Assembly (NCBI GenBank): GCA_026419515.1
Contig: JANZZG010000019.1
Location: 1-32,980 of the forward strand
From: Methylophilaceae bacterium
GTDB lineage: Bacteria; Pseudomonadota; Gammaproteobacteria; Burkholderiales; Methylophilaceae
Reading direction: 5' to 3'
DNA length: 32,980 nucleotides
Numbering within the stretch: position 1 is the stretch's first letter; every line of letters starts with the position of its first letter. Below are positions 16,691 through 24,326 of this stretch, piece after piece. Position numbers and translations under genes: made by a program. The notes below the pieces were generated by a model. That model was not told the origin of the DNA. It saw nothing but the letters and a program-made list of their open reading frames with translations, and did no database searches.

Positions 16691-17329
16691 TTAAACGAAC
16701 AGCCAGGGCTGTGCGGCCTGGTGCCGGGCCTCGAAGGCACGGATCTCATCCGCATGTTGCAGGGTGAGGCCGATCTCGTCTAAGCCGTTGAGCAGGCAAT
16801 GCTTGCGGTGCGGGGTAATGTCGAAGCCGAACGACTCGCCGGACGGCAGCGTCACGGTCTGCGACGGCAGATCGACCTTGAGCCGGAAGCCCACGTTCGC
16901 CTCGCATTCCTTGAACAGCCGGTCCACCATGGCGGCATCGGCGACGATGGGCAGGATGCCGTTCTTGTAGCAGTTGCTGAAAAAGATGTCGGCAAACGAC
17001 GGCGCGATGATGACCCGAAAACCATAGTCGGCGATCGCCCATGGGGCATGCTCGCGGCTGGAGCCACAGCCGAAATTGTCGCGCGTGAGCAGGATTTGCG
17101 CGCCCTGGTAGCGCGGCTGGTTGAGCACGAAATCAGGGTTGCGCGGACGCCGGCTGCAATCCATGCCCGGCTCGCCATGGTCGAGATAACGCCACTCGTC
17201 GAACAGATAGGGCCCGAAGCCGGAACGCTTGATCGACTTCAAAAACTGCTTGGGAATGATGGCGTCGGTATCGACGTTGGCCCGGTCCAGCGGACATACC
17301 AGGCCATCGAGTTGGGTAAAGGCTTGCAT
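16691..17329 (-). CDS. leuD: 3-isopropylmalate dehydratase small subunit
   Basis: This 212-residue subunit combines with LeuC to isomerise 2- to 3-isopropylmalate. The start [42 protein letters not shown], and [14 protein letters not shown] are standard for LeuD of this length. The ATG at 17329 has AAGGAGA eight bases upstream. A much longer open frame exists upstream, but it is the shadow of leuC. leuC ends 11 bp before. Confidence 0.97.
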   Translation of the reverse strand: MQAFTQLDGLVCPLDRANVDTDAIIPKQFLKSIKRSGFGPYLFDEWRYLDHGEPGMDCSRRPRNPDFVLNQPRYQGAQILLTRDNFGCGSSREHAPWAIADYGFRVIIAPSFADIFFSNCYKNGILPIVADAAMVDRLFKECEANVGFRLKVDLPSQTVTLPSGESFGFDITPHRKHCLLNGLDEIGLTLQHADEIRAFEARHQAAQPWLFV

Positions 17330-17340
17330 GAAATGTCTCC

Positions 17341-18750
17341 TTACAGCAGGGTGCGCACGTCGACGAAATGGCCCGCGATCGCCGCCGCCGCGGCCATTTG
17401 CGGGCTGACCAGATGGGTGCGCCCGCCCGGTCCCTGGCGGCCTTCGAAATTGCGGTTGGAAGTCGAGGCACAGCGCTCCCCCGGATTCAGGCGGTCGGCA
17501 TTCATCGCCAGACACATGGAACATCCCGGCTCGCGCCACTCGAATCCCGCCGCCTTGAATATCTCGTCCAGGCCTTCTGCTTCGGCCTGGCGCTTGACCA
17601 TGCCTGAGCCTGGCACCACCATGGCCAGCTTGATGTTGCTGGCGATCCTGTTGCCCTTGAGTACCTCCGCCGCGGCGCGTAGATCTTCGATCCGCGAATT
17701 GGTGCAAGAACCGATGAACACTTTGTCGACCCAGATCTGCTCGATCGGCGTGTTGGGCTCCAGTCCCATGTATTTCAGCGCGTTTTCGATACTGGCGCGG
17801 CGCACGGCATCGGACTCTTGCGCTGGATCGGGCACGCAACCGCCGATGGGCAGCACCTGCTCGGGCGAAGTGCCCCAGGTCACCTGCGGCGCGATGTCGG
17901 CGCCATTCAGCTCGACCACGGCATCGAACACGGCATCGGGATCGGACTTCAGCGTCTTCCAGTAAGCCACGGCCTGTGTCCACAGCTCGCCTTTGGGGGC
18001 ATAGGGGCGTCCTTCCAGATAGGCGAAGGTCTTTTCGTCGGGCGCCACGATGCCGGCACGGGCCCCTGCCTCAATGGCCATGTTGCACAAGGTCATGCGA
18101 CCTTCCATCGACAGGTTGCGGATCACCTCGCCCGCAAACTCGATGGCATGGCCAGTGCCGCCCGCCGTGCCGATCTTGCCGATGATGGCGAGCGCCACGT
18201 CCTTGGCGGTGACCCCTCGCTCCAGCCGGCCTTCGACCTTGATCAACATGCGTTTGGATTTCTTCGCCACCAAGGTCTGGGTGGCCAGCACGTGCTCGAC
18301 CTCGGAAGTGCCGATGCCATGCGCCAATGCGCCGAACGCCCCGTGCGTGGAAGTATGGCTGTCCCCGCACACCACGGTCATGCCAGGCAAGGTGGTGCCA
18401 TGTTCCGGCCCGATCACATGGATGATCCCTTGGCGACTGTCCTTGAACGGGAAATACACCAATGCGCCGAACTCCTTGATGTTGTGGTCCAGCGTTTCGA
18501 CCTGCAGCCGCGAGATGGGGTCCTCGATCCCTTTGTCCCAATCCTTGGTCGGTGTGTTGTGATCGGGATTGGCCACGATGGAAGCACTCCTCCACGGCTT
18601 GCGGCCCGCCAGGCGCAGCCCTTCGAAGGCCTGGGGACTGGTGACTTCGTGCACCAGGTGGCGATCGATGTAAAGCAAACACGTTCCGTCGGCCTCCTCG
18701 CGGACGACGTGCGATTCCCACAGCTTGTCGTACAACGTTTTTCCTGCCAT
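17341..18750 (-). CDS. leuC: 3-isopropylmalate dehydratase large subunit
   Basis: This 469-residue aconitase-family subunit carries the [4Fe-4S] cluster. Cluster cysteines are visible in [12 protein letters not shown] and [44 protein letters not shown] is the usual active-site region. LeuCD also hydrates and isomerises citramalate in organisms that make isoleucine from pyruvate. GAGGAG sits about five bases before the ATG. It is first in leuCDB, with a good promoter candidate 50-80 bp upstream, and is divergent from an XRE-type regulator. Confidence 0.97.
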   Translation of the reverse strand: MAGKTLYDKLWESHVVREEADGTCLLYIDRHLVHEVTSPQAFEGLRLAGRKPWRSASIVANPDHNTPTKDWDKGIEDPISRLQVETLDHNIKEFGALVYFPFKDSRQGIIHVIGPEHGTTLPGMTVVCGDSHTSTHGAFGALAHGIGTSEVEHVLATQTLVAKKSKRMLIKVEGRLERGVTAKDVALAIIGKIGTAGGTGHAIEFAGEVIRNLSMEGRMTLCNMAIEAGARAGIVAPDEKTFAYLEGRPYAPKGELWTQAVAYWKTLKSDPDAVFDAVVELNGADIAPQVTWGTSPEQVLPIGGCVPDPAQESDAVRRASIENALKYMGLEPNTPIEQIWVDKVFIGSCTNSRIEDLRAAAEVLKGNRIASNIKLAMVVPGSGMVKRQAEAEGLDEIFKAAGFEWREPGCSMCLAMNADRLNPGERCASTSNRNFEGRQGPGGRTHLVSPQMAAAAAIAGHFVDVRTLL

Positions 18751-18800
18751 TGCAGCTCCTCGATGGATGAGACGAAGGGGCCCTGCCCCAATCGTCCAGA

Positions 18801-18829
18801 ATCTTAATGCCGCGCCGATACCTGGACAA
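18801..18829 (-). promoter_or_regulatory. Promoter candidate for leuCDB
   Basis: On the minus strand TTGTCC (18829-18824) is followed after 17 bases by TAAGAT (18806-18801), giving +1 near 18794 and a leader of about 44 bases. The 26-bp palindrome at 18833-18858 begins four bases upstream of the -35, well placed for control. Confidence 0.55.
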
Positions 18830-18832
18830 GAA

Positions 18833-18858
18833 TAGCGTTTATACTGGTATAAACGCTA
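18833..18858. promoter_or_regulatory. Perfect 26-bp palindrome between leuC and the divergent regulator
   Basis: The arm TAGCGTTTATAC (18833-18844) is exactly mirrored by GTATAAACGCTA (18847-18858) around two bases. It lies 17 bp before the regulator start at 18876 and next to the leuC -35. It contains TATAAA and TATACT, possible -10 boxes for the regulator, so binding would block that promoter. It is the likely operator of the regulator encoded beside it. Confidence 0.7.
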
Positions 18859-18875
18859 ATACCCAGGAGCAAGGC

Positions 18876-19667
18876 ATGGACCCCCGACGCAAGGAATTGG
18901 GAGAATTCCTGCGCGCCATCCGGCAGCGCGAAGCACCGGAAGCCTTCGGCTTTCCTGCTGGAGCACGCCGTCGCACACGGGGGTTGCGACGTGAAGAAGT
19001 CGCCCAGCTCGCCGGCATCAGCCCCACCTGGTACACCTGGCTCGAACAGGGGCGCGAAGTCAGCGTATCCGCAGACACGCTGGACCGGTTGGCAGAAGCG
19101 CTGAAATTGTCTCGCAGCGAACGCAATTACCTGTTCGACATCGCTGGCCGCCGTGATCCGCGCGGCAGTACACAAGATGCGGACAGCGTGCCGGATACCC
19201 TGCTGGCCGCACTGATGCAGATCGATCTACCCGCTTACGTTCTCGGACGCACCTGGGATGTGTTGGCATGGAACAGGGCCGCTGCCGATCTGTTCCATGG
19301 CTGGTTGAACCTGGCCGCACCGGAGGGAGCACCCAAGCCCAACCTCTTGCGCTTCGTATTTCAGCATCCAGAAGCGAGGCGTTTCGTCGTCGATTGGGAA
19401 GCGCGCGCCCGCCGGCTGGTGGCGGAATTCCGTGCTGACTGCCGCAGCCGTCTGCAAGAGCCGGCGCTGCAACGCCTGGTGGCGGAGCTGTCGCAGGCCA
19501 GTCCGGAATTCGATCGCTACTGGCGCCAGCACGACGTACTGGAGCGGCAAGGGGGAGAGCGGGCTTTCCACCATCCTACGCACGGGCGCATCCGTTACCG
19601 GCAGATGACACTACAACCGGTGGATCAGGAACACCTCAAGCTGGTATTGCTGATGCCTGCCGAGTAG
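18876..19667 (+). CDS. XRE-family regulator with MmyB-type ligand-binding domain
   Basis: This 263-residue protein starts with a helix-turn-helix (about 8-75): MDPRRKELGEFLRAIRQR, TRGLRREEVAQLAGISPTWYTWLEQGR and SADTLDRLAEALKLS. A MmyB-like, PAS-related domain follows with LPAYVLGRTWDVLAWNRAAADLF, NLLRFVF and the C-terminal HPTHGRIRYRQMTL. This domain is proposed to bind hydrophobic ligands such as fatty acids. The ATG at 18876 has AGGAGC five bases upstream; a longer frame from 18807 runs through the palindrome and is rejected. The 3' end overlaps the convergent cimA gene by 32 bp. Confidence 0.9.
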   Translation: MDPRRKELGEFLRAIRQREAPEAFGFPAGARRRTRGLRREEVAQLAGISPTWYTWLEQGREVSVSADTLDRLAEALKLSRSERNYLFDIAGRRDPRGSTQDADSVPDTLLAALMQIDLPAYVLGRTWDVLAWNRAAADLFHGWLNLAAPEGAPKPNLLRFVFQHPEARRFVVDWEARARRLVAEFRADCRSRLQEPALQRLVAELSQASPEFDRYWRQHDVLERQGGERAFHHPTHGRIRYRQMTLQPVDQEHLKLVLLMPAE

Positions 19668-21240
19668 CCAGGCGCTCCTGGTCCCGCATCAACTTGTATT
19701 CAATGGCATCGGTCAAGGCGTGCCAGGATGCGTCGATGATGTCGGTAGAAACACCGATGGTAGTCCAGCTCTCATGGTGGTCGGTGGATTCGATCAACAC
19801 CCGCACCTTGGCGGCAGAAGCCTTGTCGGAATCCAGCACCCGCACCTTGTAATCCGTCAACCTGATCTCGCGGATGGCGGGATAGAAGCGCTCCAGCGCC
19901 TTACGCACGGCATTGTCCAACGCATTGACCGGCCCGTCGCCCTCGGCCGCCGTGATCTCTTCCTGCCCTTCCACCGCGACCTTGATCATGGCCCAGGAAT
20001 TGATGCCATTGGGCGCCGGCTCGCGGATGTTGACCTGATATTCCTTCAACTCGAAGAACGGCCGATATTTGCCGAGCAGCTTGCGCACCAGAAGCTGGAT
20101 CGAGCCTTCCGCGCTTTCGAACTGGTAACCTTCGTGTTCCAGCGCCTTGATGTGCTCCAGGATGCGCCGGGTATCGGGTGCATCCTTGCCGAGCGAGGCA
20201 TCCCCCGCGCGGATCTTGGATAGCAAGGCGCTGCGGCCTGCCACTTCCGACACCAGGATGTGTCGCGTATTCCCTACACTGCCAGGGTCGACGTGTTCGT
20301 AGGAAATTGGATTCTTGGTCACTGCATCAATGTGCATACCGCCCTTGTGCGAAAAGGCATCGCCTCCCACGTAAGGCGCCTTTTCGTTGAAAGGAACGTT
20401 GGCGACCTCGGCCACGAAACGCGCTACCGAAGTCAGCTGCGCCATGTTCGTAGACGGAATGCAGGGAAAATCCAGCTTCAGCTGCAGGTTGGGGATGATG
20501 GAGACCAGATTGGCATTGCCACAGCGCTCACCGATGCCGTTGATGGTGCCCTGCACCTGCCGGGCCCCCGCCTGCACTGCGGCCACCGAGTTGGCCACCG
20601 CCATCTCGGCATCGTTGTGGCAATGGATGCCGATCGGCACCCGAAACCGCTGCACCACGTCCCGGGTGATGGCAAACACATCGTTCGGGAATGTCCCACC
20701 ATTGGTATCACAAAGACACAACGTATCCGCCCCGCCTTCGGCCGCCGCCGCCAGGGTGCTAAGGGCGTAATCGGCATTGGCTTTGTAGCCATCGAAGAAG
20801 TGTTCGGCATCGAATACCACCTGCTTGCCTTGTGCCTTGAGGAAGGCGACGGTGTCGCGGATCATGCGCAGGTTTTCTTCGAGCGTGGTACGCAGGATAT
20901 CCGTCACCTGATAATCCCAGCTCTTGCCAAAGATGGCCACGACGGCCGTATTCGCCATCAGCAGCGAGCGCACGTTACGGTCATCCTGTGGCGCCACGCC
21001 TACCTTGCAAGTGCTGCCGAACGCAACGATCCGAGCATGGTTGAGGTCAAGCGAGGCCACGCGCTGAAAGAATTCCAGGTCCTTGGGATTGGAGCCCGGG
21101 TTGCCCGCTTCGATGTAGGCGATGCCGAGCGCGTCCAGTCTGGCGACGATCTTGAGCTTGTCTTCCACAGAAAAAGAAACGCCCTGCGCCTGGGCGCCAT
21201 CGCGCAAGGTCGTATCGTAGATGCGAATGGTACGGCTCAT
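19636..21240 (-). CDS. cimA: (R)-citramalate synthase
   Basis: This 534-residue enzyme belongs to the isopropylmalate/homocitrate/citramalate synthase family. It joins pyruvate and acetyl-CoA to make citramalate, the first step of threonine-independent isoleucine synthesis. Seen are IRIYDTTLRDGAQAQGVSFS with the catalytic Arg-Asp, CLCDTNGGTFPND, the metal motif HCHND, NGIGERCGNANL, and a C-terminal regulatory domain for feedback control. The YEHVDPGSVGN and GGDAFSHKGGMH blocks match the citramalate branch (TIGR00977 type) better than LeuA. The ATG at 21240 has only a weak ribosome site. A 91-codon gene lies 19 bp upstream. Confidence 0.92.
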   Translation of the reverse strand: MSRTIRIYDTTLRDGAQAQGVSFSVEDKLKIVARLDALGIAYIEAGNPGSNPKDLEFFQRVASLDLNHARIVAFGSTCKVGVAPQDDRNVRSLLMANTAVVAIFGKSWDYQVTDILRTTLEENLRMIRDTVAFLKAQGKQVVFDAEHFFDGYKANADYALSTLAAAAEGGADTLCLCDTNGGTFPNDVFAITRDVVQRFRVPIGIHCHNDAEMAVANSVAAVQAGARQVQGTINGIGERCGNANLVSIIPNLQLKLDFPCIPSTNMAQLTSVARFVAEVANVPFNEKAPYVGGDAFSHKGGMHIDAVTKNPISYEHVDPGSVGNTRHILVSEVAGRSALLSKIRAGDASLGKDAPDTRRILEHIKALEHEGYQFESAEGSIQLLVRKLLGKYRPFFELKEYQVNIREPAPNGINSWAMIKVAVEGQEEITAAEGDGPVNALDNAVRKALERFYPAIREIRLTDYKVRVLDSDKASAAKVRVLIESTDHHESWTTIGVSTDIIDASWHALTDAIEYKLMRDQERLATRQASAIPA

Positions 21241-21259
21241 GCCACTGCGACGCGCAAGA

Positions 21260-21535
21260 CTAATGACTCGAGTCGTGGGGCTGGATAACCTGACCCAAGG
21301 CATCCACCATGGTCTTCAGTGTATGGGTGAGGAGTTCCACCTGCTCGACACCCGGAGATTCATCCTTGAGCAGGGCGACCAGCGCATCGTGGGGCAATGG
21401 CCCAAACTTGGCTTCATAGAAAGACACGCTGGTGGCCAATACATGCAGGCACTGGATCAAATCGTCCCGACTGGCCAGCTGGAGCAGCTGTTCGGACAAT
21501 TCGAGATATTGCAGGAAAAGACTGGGATCCATCAT
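21260..21535 (-). CDS. Small hypothetical protein between tRNA-Arg and cimA
   Basis: This 91-residue protein starts MMDPSLFLQYLELSEQLLQLA; the second ATG at 21532 is an equal choice. It is mostly helical and acidic, with SRDDLIQCLHVLATSVSFYEAKFG and a His-rich end PHDSSH. I do not recognise a family. No strong ribosome site is seen. The start is 25 bp past the 3' end of the tRNA gene and the stop is 19 bp before cimA, so all three could share a transcript. The reading frame runs back into the tRNA, but that part is not coding. Confidence 0.6.
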   Translation of the reverse strand: MMDPSLFLQYLELSEQLLQLASRDDLIQCLHVLATSVSFYEAKFGPLPHDALVALLKDESPGVEQVELLTHTLKTMVDALGQVIQPHDSSH

Positions 21536-21560
21536 CGGTACATGGGTATCCGTAAAAATC

Positions 21561-21637
21561 TGGTGCGCCCGAGACGACTCGAACGTCCGACCCCTGCCTT
21601 CGGAGGGCAGTACTCTATCCACCTGAGCTACGGGCGC
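21561..21637 (-). tRNA. tRNA-Arg (anticodon CCG)
   Basis: The 77-base gene folds as a cloverleaf: acceptor arms GCGCCCG and CGGGCGC, D-arm region GCTCAGGTGGATAGAGT, anticodon arm CTGCC-CTCCGAA-GGCAG, and T-loop TTCGAGT. The anticodon CCG reads the Arg codon CGG. The 3' CCA is encoded. It ends 25 bp before a small gene on the same strand. Confidence 0.96.
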
Positions 21638-21648
21638 GCTGCCGCGGC

Positions 21649-21654
21649 ATTATA
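21649..21654 (-). promoter_or_regulatory. -10 box of the tRNA-Arg gene
   Basis: A perfect TATAAT on the minus strand lies 11 bases before the mature tRNA 5' end, giving a short leader. The -35 is not clear. It is back to back with the cytochrome promoter. Confidence 0.55.
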
Positions 21655-21700
21655 CTCAAAACCACCCCGACGTGGTTGGTCAGCCGTGCCTGGCAGCTGA

Positions 21701-21706
21701 TATAAT
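21701..21706 (+). promoter_or_regulatory. Extended -10 promoter of the cytochrome gene
   Basis: A perfect TATAAT is preceded by TGA, giving the extended TGN -10 form. TTGGTC at 21676-21681 is a possible -35 with a long 19-base spacer. The +1 is expected near 21713, 24 bases before the ATG. Confidence 0.6.
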
Positions 21707-21736
21707 GGCTATTTTCATCCGCAACAGGAAATCATC

Positions 21737-22294
21737 ATGCAGGAAAGACCCCCTACCACCGTTGGCCAGTTCGTTCTCGCGCTGCTCGGCACGCTTGCCA
21801 TGCCTGCGCTCGTCATTTTCATGCTGGTCAAGATGGTGATCGGCATCCAAAACAGCCGTCCCGTGGACACCGACCCCGCAGCCGCCAATGCCGCAGTGGA
21901 AGCGCGCATCAAGCCAGTAGGCGAAGTAGCGATGAAAGGTAGCGGCAGTGATGCACAAGTCGCCAAATCCGGCGAGCAGGTGGTCAAGGAAATCTGTATC
22001 GCCTGCCATGGCACCGGCGCCCTCGGTGCCCCCAAAATCGGCGACAATGGTGCCTGGGGACCACGCATTGCGCAAGGGTTCGACGCCCTGGTCAAAAATG
22101 CCATCAACGGCATTCGCGCCATGCCAGCGCGTGGCGGCAACCCCGACCTGAGCGACCTCGAGATCGCCAGTGCCGTGGCCTACATGGCCAACAAGAGTGG
22201 GGCCAGCTTCAAGGCACCAGAACCGCCCCCGGCGGAGTCATCCAAGGCCGAGCCCGACGTGACACCAGCAGAAGCGGCTTCCAGCCAGAAATAG
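21737..22294 (+). CDS. Membrane-anchored cytochrome c5-like protein
   Basis: This 185-residue protein has an uncleaved-looking N-terminal membrane helix (about 10-36), a linker, and one class I c-type haem domain. Haem attachment is Cys87-Ile-Ala-Cys90-His91, and Met129 in GIRAMPARGGNPDLSD is the likely sixth ligand, as in cytochrome c5. It should carry electrons on the periplasmic side of the inner membrane. The C-terminal ~30 residues are rich in Pro, Glu, Ala and Ser. AGGAA lies six bases before the ATG. apaH follows 39 bp later with a hairpin between. Confidence 0.9.
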   Translation: MQERPPTTVGQFVLALLGTLAMPALVIFMLVKMVIGIQNSRPVDTDPAAANAAVEARIKPVGEVAMKGSGSDAQVAKSGEQVVKEICIACHGTGALGAPKIGDNGAWGPRIAQGFDALVKNAINGIRAMPARGGNPDLSDLEIASAVAYMANKSGASFKAPEPPPAESSKAEPDVTPAEAASSQK

Positions 22295-22301
22295 CCTCTT
22301 A

Positions 22302-22324
22302 GCTGGCCGGATACGCCGGCCAGC
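22302..22324. terminator. Strong hairpin between the cytochrome gene and apaH
   Basis: GCTGGCCGG (22302-22310) pairs perfectly with CCGGCCAGC (22316-22324) around ATACG. It starts 7 bp after the cytochrome stop and ends 9 bp before the apaH ATG. No T run follows, so it may be a leaky or Rho-assisted terminator, or a structure limiting apaH translation. Confidence 0.45.
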
Positions 22325-22333
22325 CCTGCGGAC

Positions 22334-23158
22334 ATGGCCACCTTTGCGATCGGCGACCTGCAAGGCTGTTACTACTCTTTTCTTGACCTACTCGCCACCT
22401 GCCGGTTCGATCCGGCTGTCGACCGGCTGTGGCTGGTAGGGGACCTCGTCAATCGTGGGCCCCATTCCCTGGCGGTGTTGCGCTGGATGCACAGCCATGC
22501 CGATTGCGTCCACGTGGTGTTGGGCAACCACGACTTACATGCCCTGGCAGTGCACGCGGGGTGCGCCACGGTACACCGCGGCGATACGTTGGAGGCGCTG
22601 CTCACCGCCACAGACCGCGATCTTTTGTTCGACTGGCTACGCAGGCAACCCCTGACCCATGCCGAAAACGGCTATTTGATGGTCCATGCCGGTCTATTGC
22701 CACAATGGGATGCGGCCAAGGCGATCGAGCTGGCAGGCGAGGTGGAAACAGTGCTCCGTGGTCCGGACTATCCGCGTTTTCTGGCCGTCATGTATGGCAA
22801 CGAGCCGGACCACTGGGATGAGGCACTGACCGGTTTGCCGCGACTGCGCGTGATCCTCAACGCCATGACCCGGCTACGCATATGTACTCCAAAAGGCCGT
22901 ATGGAATTCAAATTCAAGGGCCAACTGCAGGACATTCCCCCAGGCTATTTGCCATGGTTCGAAGTCCAGGACCGCAAAAGCCGTGAAGACACCCTCATCG
23001 TGGGGCACTGGTCGGCGCTGGGGCTGGTGGTGCGCGAGAATCTCATCGCACTGGACAGCGGCTGTGTGTGGGGCGGCAAACTGTCCGCAATCAGGCTGGA
23101 GGATCGACGGTTGTTTCAGGTGTCGCGCGCACCGGAAGATGCGCCAGCGCGGCGATAG
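22334..23158 (+). CDS. apaH: Symmetrical bis(5'-nucleosyl)-tetraphosphatase
   Basis: This 274-residue metallophosphatase hydrolyses Ap4A to two ADP. The metallophosphoesterase motifs are all seen: GDLQGC (7-12), VGDLVNRGPHS (35-45), GNHD (64-67), MVHAG and VGHWSALG. Length matches ApaH. The start MATFAIGDLQGCYYSF is typical, but no ribosome site is visible in the 9 bp between the hairpin and ATG. The last 68 bp overlap the end of the convergent acyltransferase gene. Confidence 0.96.
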   Translation: MATFAIGDLQGCYYSFLDLLATCRFDPAVDRLWLVGDLVNRGPHSLAVLRWMHSHADCVHVVLGNHDLHALAVHAGCATVHRGDTLEALLTATDRDLLFDWLRRQPLTHAENGYLMVHAGLLPQWDAAKAIELAGEVETVLRGPDYPRFLAVMYGNEPDHWDEALTGLPRLRVILNAMTRLRICTPKGRMEFKFKGQLQDIPPGYLPWFEVQDRKSREDTLIVGHWSALGLVVRENLIALDSGCVWGGKLSAIRLEDRRLFQVSRAPEDAPARR

Positions 23159-23864
23159 CGCTTTCCGCCGCCCGCGTCAGCGTGCGCCGGTCGCGCTGCA
23201 CGGCAGGCATCGGTTCCGCGAAAATCAGCCGTACCACGATTTCACGCTGCGCCAACACGGCACACAGTGACTGGAACATCGTGACGTCCCCGGTATAGGC
23301 CACTGCGGTATTGAGTCGTCCGTGTGTATCGCGGTACTGCAAGGCAATCGGCCATACCAGTGCCCCAGCGTCCACCGCCGACTGCAGCAGGGAACTTTTG
23401 AATGGATAAAGATGGGTGCCGTCGCTGGTGGTGCCTTCGGCGAACACGCACACGCTGTGTCCTTGCCGCAGCGCTTCGGCGCCTACCCCACTCACACGCG
23501 CCGTGTCGTGACGCCGTCCACGTTCGATGAAAATCACCCCCACTTTTTCCGACAGCCAGCCAATGATCGGCCAGGCGCGCACCTCGGATTTGGCGACGAA
23601 ACGCATCGGATGCACCGCGTTGATGGCCCAGATGTCGAGCCAGGAGATGTGGTTGGCCACGAATAGCGCCGGTGGATGGCTGGCAGTCGGCAACATGCCC
23701 TCCACCTGCAGACGCACATTCAGGATATGCAGGATGTGGGCCGACCAGCTTTGCACCAGCGAACGGCGCTGACGCTGCCCCAGCCACGGCAGCACGCAGG
23801 CGGCCACAACTCCATAGCCGAAATGCAGCCCCAGGCGCGCCAACCGCCACAGACGTACAATCAA
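23091..23864 (-). CDS. Lysophospholipid acyltransferase, PlsC family
   Basis: This 257-residue protein is of the 1-acyl-glycerol-3-phosphate acyltransferase family, which makes phosphatidic acid at the inner membrane. The catalytic His72-x4-Asp77 motif is in NHISWLD. The substrate motif FAEGTTSDG is at 141-149, and VGVIFIERG is the third block. An N-terminal hydrophobic stretch anchors it. The start overlaps the stop of the SlyB-like gene by four bases (ATGA), so translation is coupled. The 3' end overlaps apaH on the other strand by 68 bp. Exact acyl acceptor unknown. Confidence 0.92.
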   Translation of the reverse strand: MIVRLWRLARLGLHFGYGVVAACVLPWLGQRQRRSLVQSWSAHILHILNVRLQVEGMLPTASHPPALFVANHISWLDIWAINAVHPMRFVAKSEVRAWPIIGWLSEKVGVIFIERGRRHDTARVSGVGAEALRQGHSVCVFAEGTTSDGTHLYPFKSSLLQSAVDAGALVWPIALQYRDTHGRLNTAVAYTGDVTMFQSLCAVLAQREIVVRLIFAEPMPAVQRDRRTLTRAAESAIAALAHLPVRATPETTVDPPA

Positions 23865-24316
23865 TGGCTGACCCGCGTGACGCCGCCGCTTTCCAGAATC
23901 CGCACCCGCTCGCCCGGATGGAATGCTTCGTCGGCTTCCTGCACCACGGCCAGCAAAGCACCATTGTCGAGCCGGACGGTGATTTCCAGGCCATCCTTGC
24001 GGGTCACGCCCTCTTCGACGGCGGCACCCGCCAGGCCACCCGCCACCGCACCCACCACGGTGGTCAGGACCTTGCCCTTGCCCCCACCCAGTTCGCTGCC
24101 GGCCACGCCGCCCACCACTGCGCCAGTGGCAGCGCCTATGCCACTGCGGGTGCCTTCGATCTTCACGCTACGCACACTTTCCACCACACCCATCTTGACC
24201 GTCTGCGCCTGACGGGTCTGCTCCCGGCTATAGACGCCCCCCGAATTGCTGCTGGCACAACCAGCCAACACTGCGGCACACATCAGAACAACACCAACAT
24301 GAAACTGGTTTTTCAT
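23861..24316 (-). CDS. SlyB/Pcp-like outer membrane lipoprotein with glycine zipper
   Basis: This 151-residue protein has a lipoprotein signal with lipobox LAGC, lipidated at Cys20. A glycine-zipper region follows with GIGAATGAVVGGVAGSELGGG and VVGAVAGGLAGAAVEEG, then a small beta-rich end with ITVRLDNG and GERVRIL. SlyB-type proteins sit in the outer membrane and support its integrity. AAGGAG is seven bases before the ATG at 24316. The pfkB-family gene ends 10 bp upstream. Confidence 0.9.
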   Translation of the reverse strand: MKNQFHVGVVLMCAAVLAGCASSNSGGVYSREQTRQAQTVKMGVVESVRSVKIEGTRSGIGAATGAVVGGVAGSELGGGKGKVLTTVVGAVAGGLAGAAVEEGVTRKDGLEITVRLDNGALLAVVQEADEAFHPGERVRILESGGVTRVSH

Positions 24317-24326
24317 GAGAAGCTCC

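Noticed and set aside
17330-17983. Long N-terminal extension of leuD
   Set aside because: The extension is leuC read in another frame; the leuD start at 17329 has a strong AAGGAGA site and the normal family length.
16799-18807. Long plus-strand frames antisense to leuC and leuD
   Set aside because: They mirror the high-GC third positions of the leu genes and show no recognisable protein features.
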